64,000 nt of DNA from Rhodocyclaceae bacterium (GCA_028713915.1 JAQTNK010000002.1:62001-126000); one strand, 5' to 3'; shown: positions 8,201 through 19,998, counted from the first letter of the stretch. The notes: generated by a model not told the origin, from the sequence alone. Program-made: numbers and translations.

Positions 8201-9489
8201 GCAAGTCGCTGCGGCTGCGCGATTCGCTCTACCTGCGCCTGGCCCTGGTGCTGCTGGTGGCGCTGGCGGCGAGCTACGGCACGATGTACGCGCTGTTCCT
8301 GTCGCACCTCGACGAGACGCGGCTCAACAGCTTTTCGCGCACCATCGCCGTGCAGGTGACGCTGATCGAGGAATTCCTCGAGACGCGGCCGGCGGCGGAA
8401 TTGCCGGCCCTCAAGGGCCTGGTCATTGCGCCGGCGCTGCCGGACCTGACGCCCGACGACGTCGAGCGCCGGCAGCGCGCCGCGCTGATCAAGGAACACC
8501 TCGACCAGGAACTCGGCCGTCCGGTGCAGGTCGTCGCCGCGCTGACGCCGGCGCCCGGCCTCTGGGTCGACTTGCGGCCCGGCGGCGGGGCGACGCAATG
8601 GCTGTTCCTGCCGACGCCGAAGCTCGTCTATCGGCGCAGCGATTCGCTGGTGTTCGCGCTCGTCGTCGGCTTCCTGGTCGTCTTCGTCGGCGGCATGTTT
8701 CTGCTCTGGCAGGTGCAGCGGCCGCTGAAACGGCTGGTGACGGCGCTCGAAGCCATCGGCCCGGCGGCGCCGCCCCAGCACCTCGGCGTCTCCGGCGTCG
8801 GCATCAGCCGCATCCTCATCGAGCGCTACAACGAGATGGCCGAGCGCCAGCGCCGGCACGAGGAGGATCGCGCCATCATGCTGGCCGGCGTCGCCCACGA
8901 CCTGCGCACGCCGATCACGCGGCTGCGCCTGCTGCTGGAACTGCAGAACGGCGAGCGGCGCGCGGAGCTCAACCAGAACCTCGGCGAGATCGAGCGCATC
9001 ACCGAACAGTTCCTCGCCTTCGCCCGCAGCGACGACGACGAGGCGGCGTCGGACCACGACCTGAAGGCTTTCGTCCAGGAAGTGGCGGCGCCTTACCGCG
9101 AGCGCGCCGTCGCCGTCAGCGACACCGCCGCCGACGGCATCGTCGCCGCCATTCGGCCGAACGCGCTGCGCCGCGCACTCGTCAACCTGATCGAGAACGC
9201 GCTCGAATACGGCGCGCCGCCAATCCTCATCGACATCCGCCGCGGCGGCGACGACGCGGCGATCGCCGTGACCGACGAAGGCCGCGGCATTCCCGAGCGG
9301 GACATGGCGCGCGCCACCCGGCCGTTCACCCGCCTCGACGCTTCGCGCGGCGGCAAGGGCCACTGCGGGCTCGGACTGGCCATCGTCGCCGGCATCGCCG
9401 AAAGCCACGGCGGCCGCCTGGTGCTGCGTCGCCGCACGCCGGCCGGCTTCGCCGCCGAGATCCATCTGCCCGGTGCCGCCGCGGCCTGA
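8197..9489 (+). CDS. envZ: Sensor histidine kinase EnvZ-like
   Basis: Inner-membrane kinase/phosphatase, 430 aa. Two membrane helices (about 14-36 and 150-172) flank a periplasmic domain of roughly 110 residues. HAMP follows (WQVQRPLKRLVTAL), then the phosphoacceptor box GVAHDLRTPITRLRL with His234, the N box (LVNLIENALEYG), DEGRGIP and CGLGLAI. The H-box AHDLRTPITR is characteristic of the EnvZ group. The start codon overlaps the ompR stop, making ompR-envZ one unit; an MFS gene follows after 11 bp and could be co-transcribed. Confidence 0.93.
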   Translation: MSKSLRLRDSLYLRLALVLLVALAASYGTMYALFLSHLDETRLNSFSRTIAVQVTLIEEFLETRPAAELPALKGLVIAPALPDLTPDDVERRQRAALIKEHLDQELGRPVQVVAALTPAPGLWVDLRPGGGATQWLFLPTPKLVYRRSDSLVFALVVGFLVVFVGGMFLLWQVQRPLKRLVTALEAIGPAAPPQHLGVSGVGISRILIERYNEMAERQRRHEEDRAIMLAGVAHDLRTPITRLRLLLELQNGERRAELNQNLGEIERITEQFLAFARSDDDEAASDHDLKAFVQEVAAPYRERAVAVSDTAADGIVAAIRPNALRRALVNLIENALEYGAPPILIDIRRGGDDAAIAVTDEGRGIPERDMARATRPFTRLDASRGGKGHCGLGLAIVAGIAESHGGRLVLRRRTPAGFAAEIHLPGAAAA

Positions 9490-9500
9490 GGCCGCCCAGG

Positions 9501-10739
9501 ATGACGACGATATTTTCGGCCGTGCTGTCGCGGGCGCTCGCGTCCCGCAACTACCGCCTCTACTTCATCGGCCAGCTGGTGTCGCTGGCCGGCACCTGGA
9601 TGCAGCAGATCGCCATGAGCTGGCTGGCCTACCGCTTGTCCAACTCGGCGCTGGTGCTGGGCATGGTCGCCTTCGCCGGCCAGATTCCGATCCTGCTGTT
9701 CGGCTCGTTCATGGGCGTGGTCACCGATCGCTTCAACCGCCGGCGCATCCTGCTGGCGACGCAGTCGCTGGCGATGGTGCAGGCGACGCTGCTGGCGCTG
9801 CTCACCTGGCAGGGGTGGATTTCGCCCGCCTGGCTCATCGGCATGGCGCTGCTGATGGGCTGCATCAACGCCCTCGACGTTCCGGCGCGCCAGTCTTTCG
9901 TCGTCGAGCTCGTCGAGCGCAAGGCGGACCTGCCCAATGCGATCGCGCTCAACTCCTTCCTCATGAACGCCGCGCGCTTCGTCGGCCCGGCGCTCGCCGG
10001 CTTCGCCGTCGCCGCCGTCGGCGAGGCCGTGTGCTTCGTCATCAATGCGCTGTCCTATCTCGCGGTGCTGGCGGCGCTGCGCGCCATCGACAGCCGGCCG
10101 CGCCCGCCGCACGCCGGCCCGGCGCTGCATGCGCTGCGCGAGGGCTTCCGCTATGCGCTCGGCCATCGCGACATTCGCACTTTCCTGCTGCTGGTGGCGA
10201 TCGTCAGCTTCCTGGTGACGCCCTATGCGGTGATGATGCCGCTGTTCGCGCGCGAGATTCTCGGCGGCGATGCGCGCACCTTCGGCCTCTTGATCGGCAG
10301 CGCCGGCGCCGGCTCGCTGATGGCCAGCCTGTACCTCGCAAGCCGTGCGGAAACGGCGCAGTTGCCGGCGCGCATCGCCGCCGCCGTCATGGCGGCGGGC
10401 TGCGCGCTGGCGCTGTTTGCCGTCAATCGTCACATGCTCCTGGCGTTCCCGGTGGTGATGGTGCTGGGCTTCGCCGTCATCGTCGCCGTCGCCGGCAGCA
10501 ACACGTTGATCCAGACGCTGGTCGAAGACGTCTATCGCGGCCGCGTCATGGCGCTGTTCTCGATGGCCTTCCTCGGCGTCGCGCCGCTGGGCAGCCTGGC
10601 GGTCGGCAGCCTGGCGCAGCGCGTCGGCGTGCCGCACACGCTGCTCGCCTGCGGCCTCGCCAGCGCGCTGGCCGGCTTCGCGGTGCGGCGGCGCCTGACC
10701 GGCGTGCGCCGGCAGCCGCCGGCGGCGGCGCAAGACTGA
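9501..10739 (+). CDS. MFS transporter (MFS_3/EntS-like)
   Basis: Major facilitator of 412 aa with about 10-12 membrane helices. The N-terminal half matches the MFS_3 (EntS-like exporter) pattern: SRNYRLYFIGQLVSLAGTWMQ, the loop motif DRFNRRR between helices 2 and 3, and DVPARQSFVVELV after helix 4. This group includes siderophore and drug exporters, but no siderophore genes are nearby, so the substrate is unknown. The gene follows envZ by 11 bp. A terminal Arg- and Ala-rich tail follows the last helix. Confidence 0.88.
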   Translation: MTTIFSAVLSRALASRNYRLYFIGQLVSLAGTWMQQIAMSWLAYRLSNSALVLGMVAFAGQIPILLFGSFMGVVTDRFNRRRILLATQSLAMVQATLLALLTWQGWISPAWLIGMALLMGCINALDVPARQSFVVELVERKADLPNAIALNSFLMNAARFVGPALAGFAVAAVGEAVCFVINALSYLAVLAALRAIDSRPRPPHAGPALHALREGFRYALGHRDIRTFLLLVAIVSFLVTPYAVMMPLFAREILGGDARTFGLLIGSAGAGSLMASLYLASRAETAQLPARIAAAVMAAGCALALFAVNRHMLLAFPVVMVLGFAVIVAVAGSNTLIQTLVEDVYRGRVMALFSMAFLGVAPLGSLAVGSLAQRVGVPHTLLACGLASALAGFAVRRRLTGVRRQPPAAAQD

Positions 10740-10923
10740 TCGTCCACCGACGACTTTCGCCGCGCCCGCGCAGCGCCGGCGCTCCACCGATTTCCGCCGG
10801 GATGATGCGGCGATTCAAGGTCCATATAACCGCGGGCACATCGGCGTGCTAAAAGGTTCGCGCCGCCGGCGGCCTGGAGTCTTGTTCAGGTCAATCCCAA
10901 CAATTGAAAACCACCCAGCACCC

Positions 10924-12288
10924 ATGAGACTCAAGAAAATCCTAGCCCTGCTCCCTCTCGTCGGCATGGCCGCGCCGGCCTTCGCCACCAACGGCATGGA
11001 CCTCGAAGGCTACGGCCCGGTGGCCGCCGCCATGGGCGGGGCGTCCTTCGCCTATGACAACGGTGCCGGCGCCATGATGAACAACCCAGCGACCTTGGGC
11101 CTGATGGGCGAAGGCAGCGGCATCGGCGTCGCCTTGGGCTTCCTCGGCCCGAACGTCCACGCGGCCGGCGTGAAGTCGGACGGCGATGCCTACTTCATGC
11201 CGGCCATCGGCTATGTCACCAAGCGCGGCGACCTGACCTACGGGATCGGCGTGTACTCGCAGGGCGGCATGGGCACCGAATATGGCGCCGGCTCGCCGAT
11301 GGCCTACGGCACCGGCGACAAGGTCCGCTCCGAAGTCGGCGTCGGCCGCGTCATTCTGCCGCTGGCCTACAACGTCAATGACAAGCTGACCATCGGCGGC
11401 TCGCTCGATTGGGTGTGGGCGACCATGGACATGAAAATGGCCGCTTCCACGCCGCAGTTCATGGCCATGGCCACCGGCGACATGTCGTCGGGCTTCGGCA
11501 ACATGCTGATGAATCCCGGGTCCGGCTTGATCAGCCATTTCGGGGCGGACGCCTTCCGCATCGACTTTTCGGACAACAGCGCTTTCAGCGGCAAGGCGTT
11601 CGGTTCCGGCATTGCCGGCAAGCTGGGCATCGTCTACCAAGTCGATCCGGCCTTGTCCGTCGGCGCCACGTATCACGCGAAAACCCGTCTGGGCGACATG
11701 AAGACCGCTGCCGACGGCGCGTCGTTCTCGGCCTACAAGGCCGGCGGCGCGCTCGGGCCGGCGGTCGTCGGCAAGATCACCATCCACAACTTCCAGTGGC
11801 CGGAGACCTATGGCCTCGGCCTGGCCTACCGGGCCAACGAAGACTGGCTGCTGGCGGCCGACTACAAGCGCATCAACTGGTCCGGCGTCATGCAGGACTT
11901 CAAGATGACGTTCAGCACCGGCTCAGACTTCGCCGACTTCAGGATCAGCCAGGATTGGCACAACCAGAACGTCGTCATGATCGGCGCGTCCTACCGCGCC
12001 AGCGCGGCGCTGACGCTGCGCTGCGGCGGCAACTTCGCCAACAATCCGGTGCCGGACGATCGCGTCAATCCGCTGTTTCCCGCCACCGTCAGGAATCAAT
12101 ACACGCTCGGCTTCGGCTACCTGCTGGACCGCCAGAGCAGCATCGATTTCTCGTTGGCCCATGCGCCGAAAGTGACCGTGACCGGCACGCAAACGGCCGA
12201 TGTACCGTTCAGCGGCGCGCCCGACAACGCATCGACCATCACCCACGCGCAGACCAACTGGCAGCTGCAATACGGCCACCATTTCTGA
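10924..12288 (+). CDS. FadL/OmpP1-family outer-membrane porin
   Basis: Outer-membrane beta-barrel of 454 aa in the FadL/OmpP1/TodX family, which moves long-chain fatty acids or other hydrophobic compounds across the outer membrane. A Sec signal (residues 1-20, cleavage near AFATNG) is followed by the family N-terminus NGMDLEGYGPVAAAMGGAS and NNPATL, the plug-like segment. The C-terminus ends in QLQYGHHF with terminal Phe, as required for barrel insertion. A 184-bp gap separates it from the MFS gene, so it probably has its own promoter. No strong Shine-Dalgarno sequence is visible before ATG 10924; the signal peptide decides the start. Confidence 0.92.
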   Translation: MRLKKILALLPLVGMAAPAFATNGMDLEGYGPVAAAMGGASFAYDNGAGAMMNNPATLGLMGEGSGIGVALGFLGPNVHAAGVKSDGDAYFMPAIGYVTKRGDLTYGIGVYSQGGMGTEYGAGSPMAYGTGDKVRSEVGVGRVILPLAYNVNDKLTIGGSLDWVWATMDMKMAASTPQFMAMATGDMSSGFGNMLMNPGSGLISHFGADAFRIDFSDNSAFSGKAFGSGIAGKLGIVYQVDPALSVGATYHAKTRLGDMKTAADGASFSAYKAGGALGPAVVGKITIHNFQWPETYGLGLAYRANEDWLLAADYKRINWSGVMQDFKMTFSTGSDFADFRISQDWHNQNVVMIGASYRASAALTLRCGGNFANNPVPDDRVNPLFPATVRNQYTLGFGYLLDRQSSIDFSLAHAPKVTVTGTQTADVPFSGAPDNASTITHAQTNWQLQYGHHF

Positions 12289-12300
12289 GCTGGCGAACCG

Positions 12301-13710
12301 CTACGGACGCCAGCTCCCGCCCAGCGCCTTGAGCAGCGTGGCGTTGGCGACCAGGCGGCGGCCGGCGACGTCGAGGTCGGCGCGCGCTGCGGCGAGCGCC
12401 GCGGCCTGCGTGGTGACGACGTTCAGGTAGCTGACGGTGCCGGCCTGGTACTGGTTCTCCGTCAGTTCCAGCGCTTCGGCGGCGGCGCGCGTCGCCGCTT
12501 GCTGCGCCTCGGCTTCGTCGGCGAGCACCCGCAGCGCGGCGAAGTTGTCCTCGACTTCCTGGAAGGCCGCCAACACCGTCTGGCGATAGGTGGCTACGCT
12601 TTTGTCATAGCCGGCGACGGCGGCTTCCTTCTGCGACGAGCGCGCGCCGGCGTCGAACAGCGTCAGCGCCAGGGCCGGGCCGATCGACCAGAAGCGGTTG
12701 GGCAGCGTGAATAGCTGCGCGAAGCTGGAGTTCTGGTAGCCGGCCGAGGCGCCGAGCGTCAGCGTCGGGAAGAAGGCGGCCTGGGCGACGCCGATCTGCG
12801 CGTTGGCGGCGGCCATGCGCCGTTCCGCGCCGGCGATGTCGGGGCGGCGCTCCAGCAGCGCCGACGGCAGGCCGCCGGGCGTGGCCGGCAGGGCCGGCAG
12901 GCCGGCGCTCGCCGCCAGGGTGAAGTTCGCCGGCGCCTTGCCGACCAGCACGGCGATGGCATGTTCGAATTGCGCGCGCTGGGCGCGCAGGTCGATCGCC
13001 TGCGCTTGCGTCGATCGGAGCTGCGCCTCGGCCTGGGCGACGTCGACGCGCCCGGCCACGCCGGCCTCGTAGCGGTTCCTGGTGATCTCCAGCGAGCGTT
13101 CGTAGGCCGTCAGCGTCTGGCCGAGCAGGCGCTGCTGCGCATCGTTCACGCGCAGTTGCATGTAGGTCTGCACCAGCGTCGCCTGCGCCGAGAGCAAGGC
13201 CGCCTGCAGGTCGGCAGCGCTCGCCTGCGCCGAGCTTTCGTTGGCTTCGACGTTGCGCGCGATGCCGCCCCAGACGTCGGCTTCCCAACTGGCGGTCAGC
13301 GACGGCCGCACGGTGTTGCGGATCGGCGCGCCGGGCGTCACCGTCGTCGCGCCTGTCGTCGACGGCGAAGTTCCCTGGGCGCGGTTCGCCGTCAGGTCGC
13401 CCGTCAGCGTCGGATAGTAGGCGGCGCGCGCCGAGCCGAGCAGGGCCAGCGCCTGCCGGTACTGGGCGGCGGCGGCGCGCACGTTCTGGTTGGTCACTTC
13501 GACCTGCGGCACCAGCGCGTTCAGCGCGGCGTCGCCGTAGATCTCCCACCAGTTTCCGCGCGCCGCTTCGTCTTGCGGCTGCGCGGTTTTCCAGGTGCCG
13601 GCCTCCTTGTAGGCGGCCGGCGTATCGACGTCGGGACGCCGGTAGTCGGGGCCGACGGCGCAGCCCGCCAGCAGAAGGGAGATGCAGAACAGCGAGAGGC
13701 GGTGGTTCAT
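12301..13710 (-). CDS. RND efflux outer-membrane factor (NodT/OprM family lipoprotein)
   Basis: TolC-like channel of 469 aa that completes the MdtABC pump. The lipobox [15 protein letters not shown] (Cys about residue 16) is typical of NodT-family lipoproteins. Two repeated OEP domains follow, with long heptad-rich helices (for example [17 protein letters not shown] and [18 protein letters not shown], the duplicated tip motif). It is the last gene of the leftward mdt operon, its ATG overlapping the mdtC stop by four bases. It is nearly abutted by the convergent FadL-type gene (12 bp apart). Confidence 0.94.
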   Translation of the reverse strand: MNHRLSLFCISLLLAGCAVGPDYRRPDVDTPAAYKEAGTWKTAQPQDEAARGNWWEIYGDAALNALVPQVEVTNQNVRAAAAQYRQALALLGSARAAYYPTLTGDLTANRAQGTSPSTTGATTVTPGAPIRNTVRPSLTASWEADVWGGIARNVEANESSAQASAADLQAALLSAQATLVQTYMQLRVNDAQQRLLGQTLTAYERSLEITRNRYEAGVAGRVDVAQAEAQLRSTQAQAIDLRAQRAQFEHAIAVLVGKAPANFTLAASAGLPALPATPGGLPSALLERRPDIAGAERRMAAANAQIGVAQAAFFPTLTLGASAGYQNSSFAQLFTLPNRFWSIGPALALTLFDAGARSSQKEAAVAGYDKSVATYRQTVLAAFQEVEDNFAALRVLADEAEAQQAATRAAAEALELTENQYQAGTVSYLNVVTTQAAALAAARADLDVAGRRLVANATLLKALGGSWRP

Positions 13711-16700
13711 GACGGGTCTCGGACCAGTTGTGCCGGCGGCCGGCGGTCGTTGCGGTGCCACCACGCCAGGCAGCGGAGGCGGAAGCGGTCGAGGTAGAGA
13801 TAGACGACCGGCGTCGTGTAGAGCGTCAGCAGCTGGCTCAGGATGAGGCCGCCGACGATGGAAATGCCGAGCGGCCGGCGGAACTCGGCGCCGTCGGAAA
13901 AGCCGATGGCGAGCGGGATGGCGCCGAACAGCGCGGCCATGGTCGTCATCATGATCGGGCGGAAGCGCAAGAGGCAGGCGCGATAGATGGCGTCGCGCGG
14001 CGAAAGGCCTTCGCGCCGCTCGGCGTCGAGCGCGAAGTCGATCATCATGATGGCGTTCTTCTTGACGATGCCGATGAGCAGGATGACGCCGATCAGCGCG
14101 ATGATGGAAAACTCGCTGCCGAAGGCCAGCAGCGCCAGGATCGCGCCGACGCCGGCCGAGGGCAGCGTGGACAGGATGGTGAGCGGATGGACGAGGCTTT
14201 CGTAGAGGATGCCGAGCACCAGATAGACGGCGACCAGCGCGGCGACGATCAGCAGCGGCTGGCTGTCGAGCGAGGCCTGGAAAGCCTTGGCGGTGCCCTG
14301 GAAACTGCCGTGCACCGAGGTCGGCACGCCGATCTTCAGCATGGCGTCGTCGATGGCGCGCGTGGCGTCGGACAGCGAAACGTCGACCGGCAAGTTGAAG
14401 GAGATCGTCGAGGCGACGAACTGCCCCTGGTGATTGACCGCCAGCGGCGTCGACGTCGCCTCGTAGCGCGCGAACGCCGCCAGCGGTACCTGCACGCCGC
14501 CGGGCGCGATGACGAAGACGTCCTTCAGCGCTTCCGGGCTCTGCCAGTATTGCGGCGCCGCCTCGAGAACCACGTGGTACTGGTTGAGCGGGTTGTAGAT
14601 CGTCGACACCTGGCGCTGGCCGAACAGGTCGTTGAGCGTGGCGTCGATCAGCCGCGCCGAAATGCCGAGCCGCGCCGCGGCGTCGCGGTCGATCACCAGG
14701 CTGGTCTGCAGGCCCTTGTCCTGCTGGTCGGTGTTCACGTCGGCGAGCTGCGGCAGCTGGCTCAGGGCCTGGCGGATGCGCGGCTCCCAGAGGCGCAGCT
14801 GGTCGATGTCGTCGGCCTGCAGCGTGTATTGGTACTGGGCGTTGCTGGCGCGGCCGCCCATGCGGATGTCCTGCTGCGGCTGCAGGAACAGGCTGGCGCC
14901 CGGCTCGCGCGCCAGCTTCGGCCGCAGGCGCGCGATGACCTTGTCGGCGGAGAGCTTGCGTTCGGCGATCGGCTTGAGCGAGACGAACATGAAGCCGCCG
15001 TTGCGCTGGCCGCCGCCGGTGAAGGCGACGACGTTCTCCACCGCCGGATCGGCGCGCACGATGTCCACGTAGTTCGTCAGCTTGTCGCGCATGGCCTGGA
15101 AGGAAATGCTCTGGTCGGCCTGGATGTTGCCGATCAGGCGGCCGACGTCCTGCTGCGGGAAGAAGCCTTTCGGCACGATGCCGTAGAGATAGATGTTGAA
15201 GCCGATGGTGGCCGCCAGCACCAGCAGCATGATGCGCCCATGCGCCAGCGCCCAGTCGAGGGTGACGCGATAGCCGTCGAGGGCGCGGGCGAAGAGCTTC
15301 TCGCTGCGCTGGTAGAACCAGCCGCGCTTGCCCTCGCGGCGCGGCTGCAGCAGCCGCGCGCACATCATCGGCGTGGTCGTCACCGACATCGCCAGCGAGA
15401 CGAGGATGGCGGCGGAGAGCGTGACGGCGAATTCGCGGAAGAGGCGGCCGACGATGCCGCCCATCAGCAGGATCGGGATGAACACGGCGATCAGCGACAG
15501 GCTCATCGACAGCACAGTGAAGCTGACTTCGCGCGCGCCGCGCAAGGCGGCGTCGAACGGCGTCATGCCTGCCTCGATATGGCGCGAGACGTTCTCGAGG
15601 ACCACCACCGCGTCGTCGACGACGAAGCCGGTGGCGATGGTCAGCGCCATCAGGGACAGCGTGTTGAGGCTGTAGCCGAAGACGTACATCACGGCGAACG
15701 TGCCGATCAGCGACACCGGCACGACGACGCTGGGAATCAGCGCGGCGCGGCCGTTCCTCAGGAAGAGGAAGACCACCAGCACGACCAGGGCGACGGAAAT
15801 CATCAGCGTGCGCTCGACTTCGCGCAGCGAAGCGCGGATCGTCGGCGTGCGGTCCATGGCGACGTTGAGGTCGATGGCGCCGGGGATCGAGGCGCGCAGG
15901 CTCGGCAGCAGCGCATTCACGCGATCGACCGTCTCGATGATGTTGGCGCCGGGCTGGCGCCGCAGGATCATCATCACCGCCGGCTTGCCGTTGACCAGCC
16001 CGGCGTTGCGCACGTCCTGCACCGAGTCGTCGACGCTGGCGATGTCGCCGAGGCGGACGGCGGCGCCGTTCCGGTAGGCGACGATGATCGGCAGGTACTC
16101 GGCTGCCTTGACGGCCTGGTCGTTGGCGAGGATCTGCCAGTGGCGGCCGGCGTCCTCGAGCGTGCCCTTGGGCCGGTTGGCGTTGGTGGCGGCGATGGCG
16201 GCGCGCACGTCCTCGGCGCCCAGCCCGAGCTTGTTCATGGCCGGCGGATCGAGCTCGACGCGCACGGCCGGCAGCGAGCTGCCGCCGACCGTGACCTGGC
16301 CGATGCCGTCGAGCTGCGATATCTTCTGCGCCAGGATGGTCGAGGCGGCGTCGTACATCTGGCCGCGGTTCAGCGACGAGGACGTCAGCGACAGGATCAT
16401 GATCGGCGCGTCCGCCGGGTTCACCTTGCGGTAGGTCGGGTTGCTCGGCATGCCCGTCGGCAGCAGCGTGCGCGCCGCGTTGAGGGCGGCCTGGACGTCG
16501 CGCGCGGCGCCGTCGATGTTGCGCGAGAGATCGAACTGCAGCGTGATGCGCGCGCTGCCGAGCGAACTGCTGGAGGTGATTTCGGTGACGCCGGCGATGA
16601 CGCCGAGCGTGCGCTCGAGCGGCGTCGCCACCGTCGAGGCCATGGTCTCGGGGCTGGCGCCGGGCAGCGCGGCTTCCACGGAAATGGTCGGGAAATCGAC

Positions 16701-16817
16701 TTGCGGCAGCGGCGCCACCGGCAGCAGCGTGAACGCCACGACGCCCGCCAGCGCCACGCCCAGCGTCAGCAGCGTCGTCGCTACGGGGCGGTTGATGAAG
16801 ATGGCAGGAATGTTCAT
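13707..16817 (-). CDS. mdtC: RND multidrug efflux permease MdtC-like
   Basis: Inner-membrane resistance-nodulation-division transporter, 1036 aa, with the 12-helix, two-large-loop RND layout. The first helix region is [17 protein letters not shown]. Helix 4 carries the proton-relay pair in [16 protein letters not shown], and the duplicated half contains [15 protein letters not shown]. As second of two permeases beside MdtA and MdtB it should form the MdtB2C heterotrimer type. An in-frame ATG at 16940 would add 41 residues, but those codons come from the inverted repeat upstream (AETPRRRE...), so 16817 is preferred. Confidence 0.95.
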   Translation of the reverse strand: MNIPAIFINRPVATTLLTLGVALAGVVAFTLLPVAPLPQVDFPTISVEAALPGASPETMASTVATPLERTLGVIAGVTEITSSSSLGSARITLQFDLSRNIDGAARDVQAALNAARTLLPTGMPSNPTYRKVNPADAPIMILSLTSSSLNRGQMYDAASTILAQKISQLDGIGQVTVGGSSLPAVRVELDPPAMNKLGLGAEDVRAAIAATNANRPKGTLEDAGRHWQILANDQAVKAAEYLPIIVAYRNGAAVRLGDIASVDDSVQDVRNAGLVNGKPAVMMILRRQPGANIIETVDRVNALLPSLRASIPGAIDLNVAMDRTPTIRASLREVERTLMISVALVVLVVFLFLRNGRAALIPSVVVPVSLIGTFAVMYVFGYSLNTLSLMALTIATGFVVDDAVVVLENVSRHIEAGMTPFDAALRGAREVSFTVLSMSLSLIAVFIPILLMGGIVGRLFREFAVTLSAAILVSLAMSVTTTPMMCARLLQPRREGKRGWFYQRSEKLFARALDGYRVTLDWALAHGRIMLLVLAATIGFNIYLYGIVPKGFFPQQDVGRLIGNIQADQSISFQAMRDKLTNYVDIVRADPAVENVVAFTGGGQRNGGFMFVSLKPIAERKLSADKVIARLRPKLAREPGASLFLQPQQDIRMGGRASNAQYQYTLQADDIDQLRLWEPRIRQALSQLPQLADVNTDQQDKGLQTSLVIDRDAAARLGISARLIDATLNDLFGQRQVSTIYNPLNQYHVVLEAAPQYWQSPEALKDVFVIAPGGVQVPLAAFARYEATSTPLAVNHQGQFVASTISFNLPVDVSLSDATRAIDDAMLKIGVPTSVHGSFQGTAKAFQASLDSQPLLIVAALVAVYLVLGILYESLVHPLTILSTLPSAGVGAILALLAFGSEFSIIALIGVILLIGIVKKNAIMMIDFALDAERREGLSPRDAIYRACLLRFRPIMMTTMAALFGAIPLAIGFSDGAEFRRPLGISIVGGLILSQLLTLYTTPVVYLYLDRFRLRCLAWWHRNDRRPPAQLVRDPS

Positions 16818-16831
16818 TCCGAAATGCTTTG

Positions 16832-16913
16832 TTGAACCGCCGAGACGCCGAGGCGCCGAGGAAGACAAGAGACTTGTCTTGGGGTTTTCTCGGCGCCTCG
16901 GCGTCTCGGCGGT
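16832..16913. repeat. Intergenic inverted repeat, copy A
   Basis: A perfect 25-bp inverted repeat between mdtB and mdtC: left arm 16836-16860 (begins ACCGCCGAGACGCCGAGGCG) and right arm 16889-16913. The 28-base loop holds a second palindrome, AAGACAAG (16862-16869) and CTTGTCTT (16873-16880). Similar arms occur around 62721-62798 and at the window's end, so this is a dispersed repeat family, REP- or MITE-like. It would form a strong hairpin in the mdt transcript. No transposase gene is near. Confidence 0.85.
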
Positions 16914-16926
16914 GAAAAATACGGTT

Positions 16927-19900
16927 TCATTTGCGACCAAGTCGCCGCGCCAGGCGGTCGAAGGCCAAATAGATGACCGGCGTGGTAAACAAGGTCAGCA
17001 CCTGGCTCACCAGCAGGCCGCCGACCATGGTGATGCCGAGCGGATGGCGCAACTCGGAGCCGACGCCGGTGCCCAGCATCAGCGGCAGCGCACCCAGCAG
17101 CGCCGACATCGTCGTCATTAGGATCGGGCGGAAGCGCAGCAGGCAGGCCTCGAAGATGGCGTCGCGCGGGCTCTTGCCCTGGCTGCGCTCGGCGTCGAGC
17201 GCGAAGTCGATCATCATGATGGCGTTCTTCTTGACGATGCCGATCAAGAGAATGATGCCGATGATGGCGACGATGCCGAGGTCGTTGCCCGACACCATCA
17301 GCGCCAGCAGCGCGCCGACCGCGGCCGAGGGCAGCGTCGACAGGATGGTCACCGGATGGATGTAGCTCTCGTAGAGCACGCCGAGCACGATGTACATGGT
17401 GACGACCGCGGCAAGGATCAGCAGCAGCGTGTTGTCGAGCGAAGCCTGGAAGGCCAGCGCGGCGCCCTGGAAGCCGGTCTCGACGCTCGCCGGCATGTCG
17501 AGCGCCGCGGTGGCGGCGCGAATGGCGCTGACCGCGTCGCCGAGCGAAGCGCCGTGCGCCAGGTTGAAGGAGATGGTGGCGGCGGGGAACTGGGCGATGT
17601 GGTTCACCGCGAGCTGGGTCGGCCGCTCCGAGATGCGGGCGATCGAGGACAGCGGCACCTGGCTGCCGCTCGGCGACACGATGTAGATGCCGTCGAGCGC
17701 CGCCAGGCCCTGCTGGAGGTCCGGCTTGACTTCGAGGACGACGCGGTAGAGGTTCGACTGCGTGAAGATGGTCGAGATCAGGCGCTGGCCGAAGGCGTTG
17801 TAGAGCGCATTGTCGACGGCCGCCGGCGTGATGCCGAGCCGGCCGGCGCTGCTGCGGTCGATGTCGATGTAGGCCTGCAGGCCGTGATCCTGGGTGTCGC
17901 TGGCGACGTCGAGCAGTTGCGGCAGCGCGGCCAGGCGCTCGACGAGTTTCGGCACCCAGACGGCCAGCTCGGCGGGATTGGCGTCCTGCACGCTGTACTG
18001 GTATTGCGTGCGGCTGACGCGGTCCTCGATGGTGAGGTCCTGCACCGGCTGCATGTAGGTGGTGATGCCGCCGAGCTTGTCGAGCTGCGGCTGCAGCCGG
18101 CGGATGACGCCGGAGGCGTCCGCGTCGCGCTCGGCCTTGGGCTTGAGGTTGATCAGCAGGCGGCCGCTGTTCAAGGTGACGTTGACGCCGTCGACGCCGA
18201 TGAACGACGACAGGCTGGCCACGGCCGGGTCGGCCAGCACGGTGTCGGCCACCGCCTGCTGGCGTTGGGCGATGGCGGCGAAGGAGACCGACTGCGGCGC
18301 TTCGGTGATGGCCTGGATGACGCCGGTGTCCTGCACCGGGAAGAAGCCCTTGGGAATGAAGACGTAGAGCACCACGGTCAGGGCCAGCGTGCCGACGGCG
18401 ACCAGGAGCGTTGCGCGCTGACGGTCGAGCACCCAGTTGAGCATGACGCCGTAGCGCGCGATGATGCGCTCGAAGAAGGCGCCGCCGGCGTGATAGAAGC
18501 GGCTCTGCTTTTCTTCGGGAACGTGGTGCAGCAGGCGCGCGCACATCATCGGCGTCAGCGTCAGCGAGACCACCGCCGAGATCAGGATGGCCACCGCCAG
18601 CGTCACCGCGAACTCGCGGAACAGCCGGCCGACGACGTCGCCCATGAACAGCAGCGGGATCAGCACGGCGATCAGCGAGAAGGTCAGCGAAATGATGGTG
18701 AAGCCGATCTGCTCGCTGCCCTTCAACGCCGCTTCCTGCGGCGAGTCGCCGGCCTCGACGTAGCGCGCGACGTTCTCGATCATGACGATGGCATCATCGA
18801 CGACGAAGCCGGTGGCGATGGTCAGCGCCATCAGCGTCAGGTTGTTGATGGAGAAGCCGGCCAGGTACATGACGCCGAAAGTGCCGACCAGCGACAAGGG
18901 CACGGCGACGCCGGGAATCAAGGTCGCCGGCACATTGCGCAGGAAGACGAAGATCACCGCCACCACCAGCGCCACCGCCAGCAGCAGCTCGAACTGCACG
19001 TCGTGCACCGAGGCGCGGATGGTGGTGGTGCGGTCGGTCAGCAGCTTGACGTCCACCGCGCCGGGCAGCGCGGCCTGCAGGGCCGGCAGCGTCTTCTTGA
19101 TGCGGTCGACGGTCTCGATGACGTTGGCGCCGGGCTGGCGCTGGATGTTGAGGATGATGGCCGGCGTCTTGTTGGCCCAGGCGGCCAGCCGCGCGTTCTC
19201 GGCGCCGTCGATGATGTCGGCGATGTCGCGCAAGCGGATCGGCGCGCCGTTCTTCCAGGCGATGACGAGGTCGCGGTACTCGGCCGCCGATTTGAGCTGG
19301 TCGTTGGCGTCCACCGTCGAGGCCCGCATCGGCCCGTCGAAGCTGCCCTTGGCCATGTTGACGTTGGCATTGCCGATGGCGGTGCGCACGTCGTCGAGGT
19401 TGAGGCCGGCGGCGGCGAGCGCCTTGGGGTTGGCCTGGATGCGCACGGCGGGACGCTGGCCGCCGCCGACGCTGACGAGGCCGACGCCGGGCAGCTGCGA
19501 CAGCTTCTGCGCCAGGCGCGTGTCGACGAGGTCTTCGATCTTCGGCAGCGGCAGCGAGCCCGACGTGATCGCCAGGGTGATGATCGGCGCGTCGGCGGGA
19601 TTGACCTTGCTGTAGATCGGCGGCATCGGCAGGTCGGTCGGCAGGAACGAGCCGGAGGCGTTGATGGCGGCCTGGACTTCCTGCTCGGCGACGTCGAGCG
19701 ACAGCGCCAGGGAGAACTGCAGCGTGATCACCGAGGCGCCGCCCGAACTCGCCGACGACATCTGGTTCAAGCCGGGCATCTGGCCGAACTGGCGCTCCAG
19801 CGGCGCCGTCACCGAGGAGGTCATGACGTCGGGGCTGGCGCCGGGGTAGAGCGTGGTGACCTGGATGGTCGGGTAGTCGACCTCGGGCAGCGCCGAGATC

Positions 19901-19998
19901 GGCAGCACGCGATAGGCAATGAGGCCGGCGAGCAGGATCGCGACCATCAGCAGCGAAGTCGCCACCGGCCGCAGGATGAACGGACGCGAGGGGTTCAT
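16927..19998 (-). CDS. mdtB: RND multidrug efflux permease MdtB-like
   Basis: RND permease of 1023 aa. The N-terminus [18 protein letters not shown] matches MdtB. Helix 4 carries [19 protein letters not shown] (proton-relay Asp pair), and the second half has [20 protein letters not shown]. It is paired with the mdtC-like gene downstream, separated by a 109-bp gap filled by an inverted repeat. The gap upstream to mdtA is 361 bp and holds two palindromic elements, unusual for an operon whose subunits must be balanced. Substrates of the family include bile salts, novobiocin and other amphipathic compounds; none can be assigned here. Confidence 0.95.
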   Translation of the reverse strand: MNPSRPFILRPVATSLLMVAILLAGLIAYRVLPISALPEVDYPTIQVTTLYPGASPDVMTSSVTAPLERQFGQMPGLNQMSSASSGGASVITLQFSLALSLDVAEQEVQAAINASGSFLPTDLPMPPIYSKVNPADAPIITLAITSGSLPLPKIEDLVDTRLAQKLSQLPGVGLVSVGGGQRPAVRIQANPKALAAAGLNLDDVRTAIGNANVNMAKGSFDGPMRASTVDANDQLKSAAEYRDLVIAWKNGAPIRLRDIADIIDGAENARLAAWANKTPAIILNIQRQPGANVIETVDRIKKTLPALQAALPGAVDVKLLTDRTTTIRASVHDVQFELLLAVALVVAVIFVFLRNVPATLIPGVAVPLSLVGTFGVMYLAGFSINNLTLMALTIATGFVVDDAIVMIENVARYVEAGDSPQEAALKGSEQIGFTIISLTFSLIAVLIPLLFMGDVVGRLFREFAVTLAVAILISAVVSLTLTPMMCARLLHHVPEEKQSRFYHAGGAFFERIIARYGVMLNWVLDRQRATLLVAVGTLALTVVLYVFIPKGFFPVQDTGVIQAITEAPQSVSFAAIAQRQQAVADTVLADPAVASLSSFIGVDGVNVTLNSGRLLINLKPKAERDADASGVIRRLQPQLDKLGGITTYMQPVQDLTIEDRVSRTQYQYSVQDANPAELAVWVPKLVERLAALPQLLDVASDTQDHGLQAYIDIDRSSAGRLGITPAAVDNALYNAFGQRLISTIFTQSNLYRVVLEVKPDLQQGLAALDGIYIVSPSGSQVPLSSIARISERPTQLAVNHIAQFPAATISFNLAHGASLGDAVSAIRAATAALDMPASVETGFQGAALAFQASLDNTLLLILAAVVTMYIVLGVLYESYIHPVTILSTLPSAAVGALLALMVSGNDLGIVAIIGIILLIGIVKKNAIMMIDFALDAERSQGKSPRDAIFEACLLRFRPILMTTMSALLGALPLMLGTGVGSELRHPLGITMVGGLLVSQVLTLFTTPVIYLAFDRLARRLGRK

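Noticed and set aside
13728..16835. A very long open frame on the plus strand opposite mdtC (and similar ones opposite mdtB, uvrA and the 2068-aa gene)
   Set aside because: High-GC coding DNA leaves antisense frames open. Their translations are Arg/His/Gln/Ala-rich without domains, while the opposite strand codes for clear full-length proteins.
16818..16940. N-terminal extension of MdtC by 41 residues
   Set aside because: The codons are the inverted repeat itself; MdtC proteins start at [11 protein letters not shown], matching ATG 16817.
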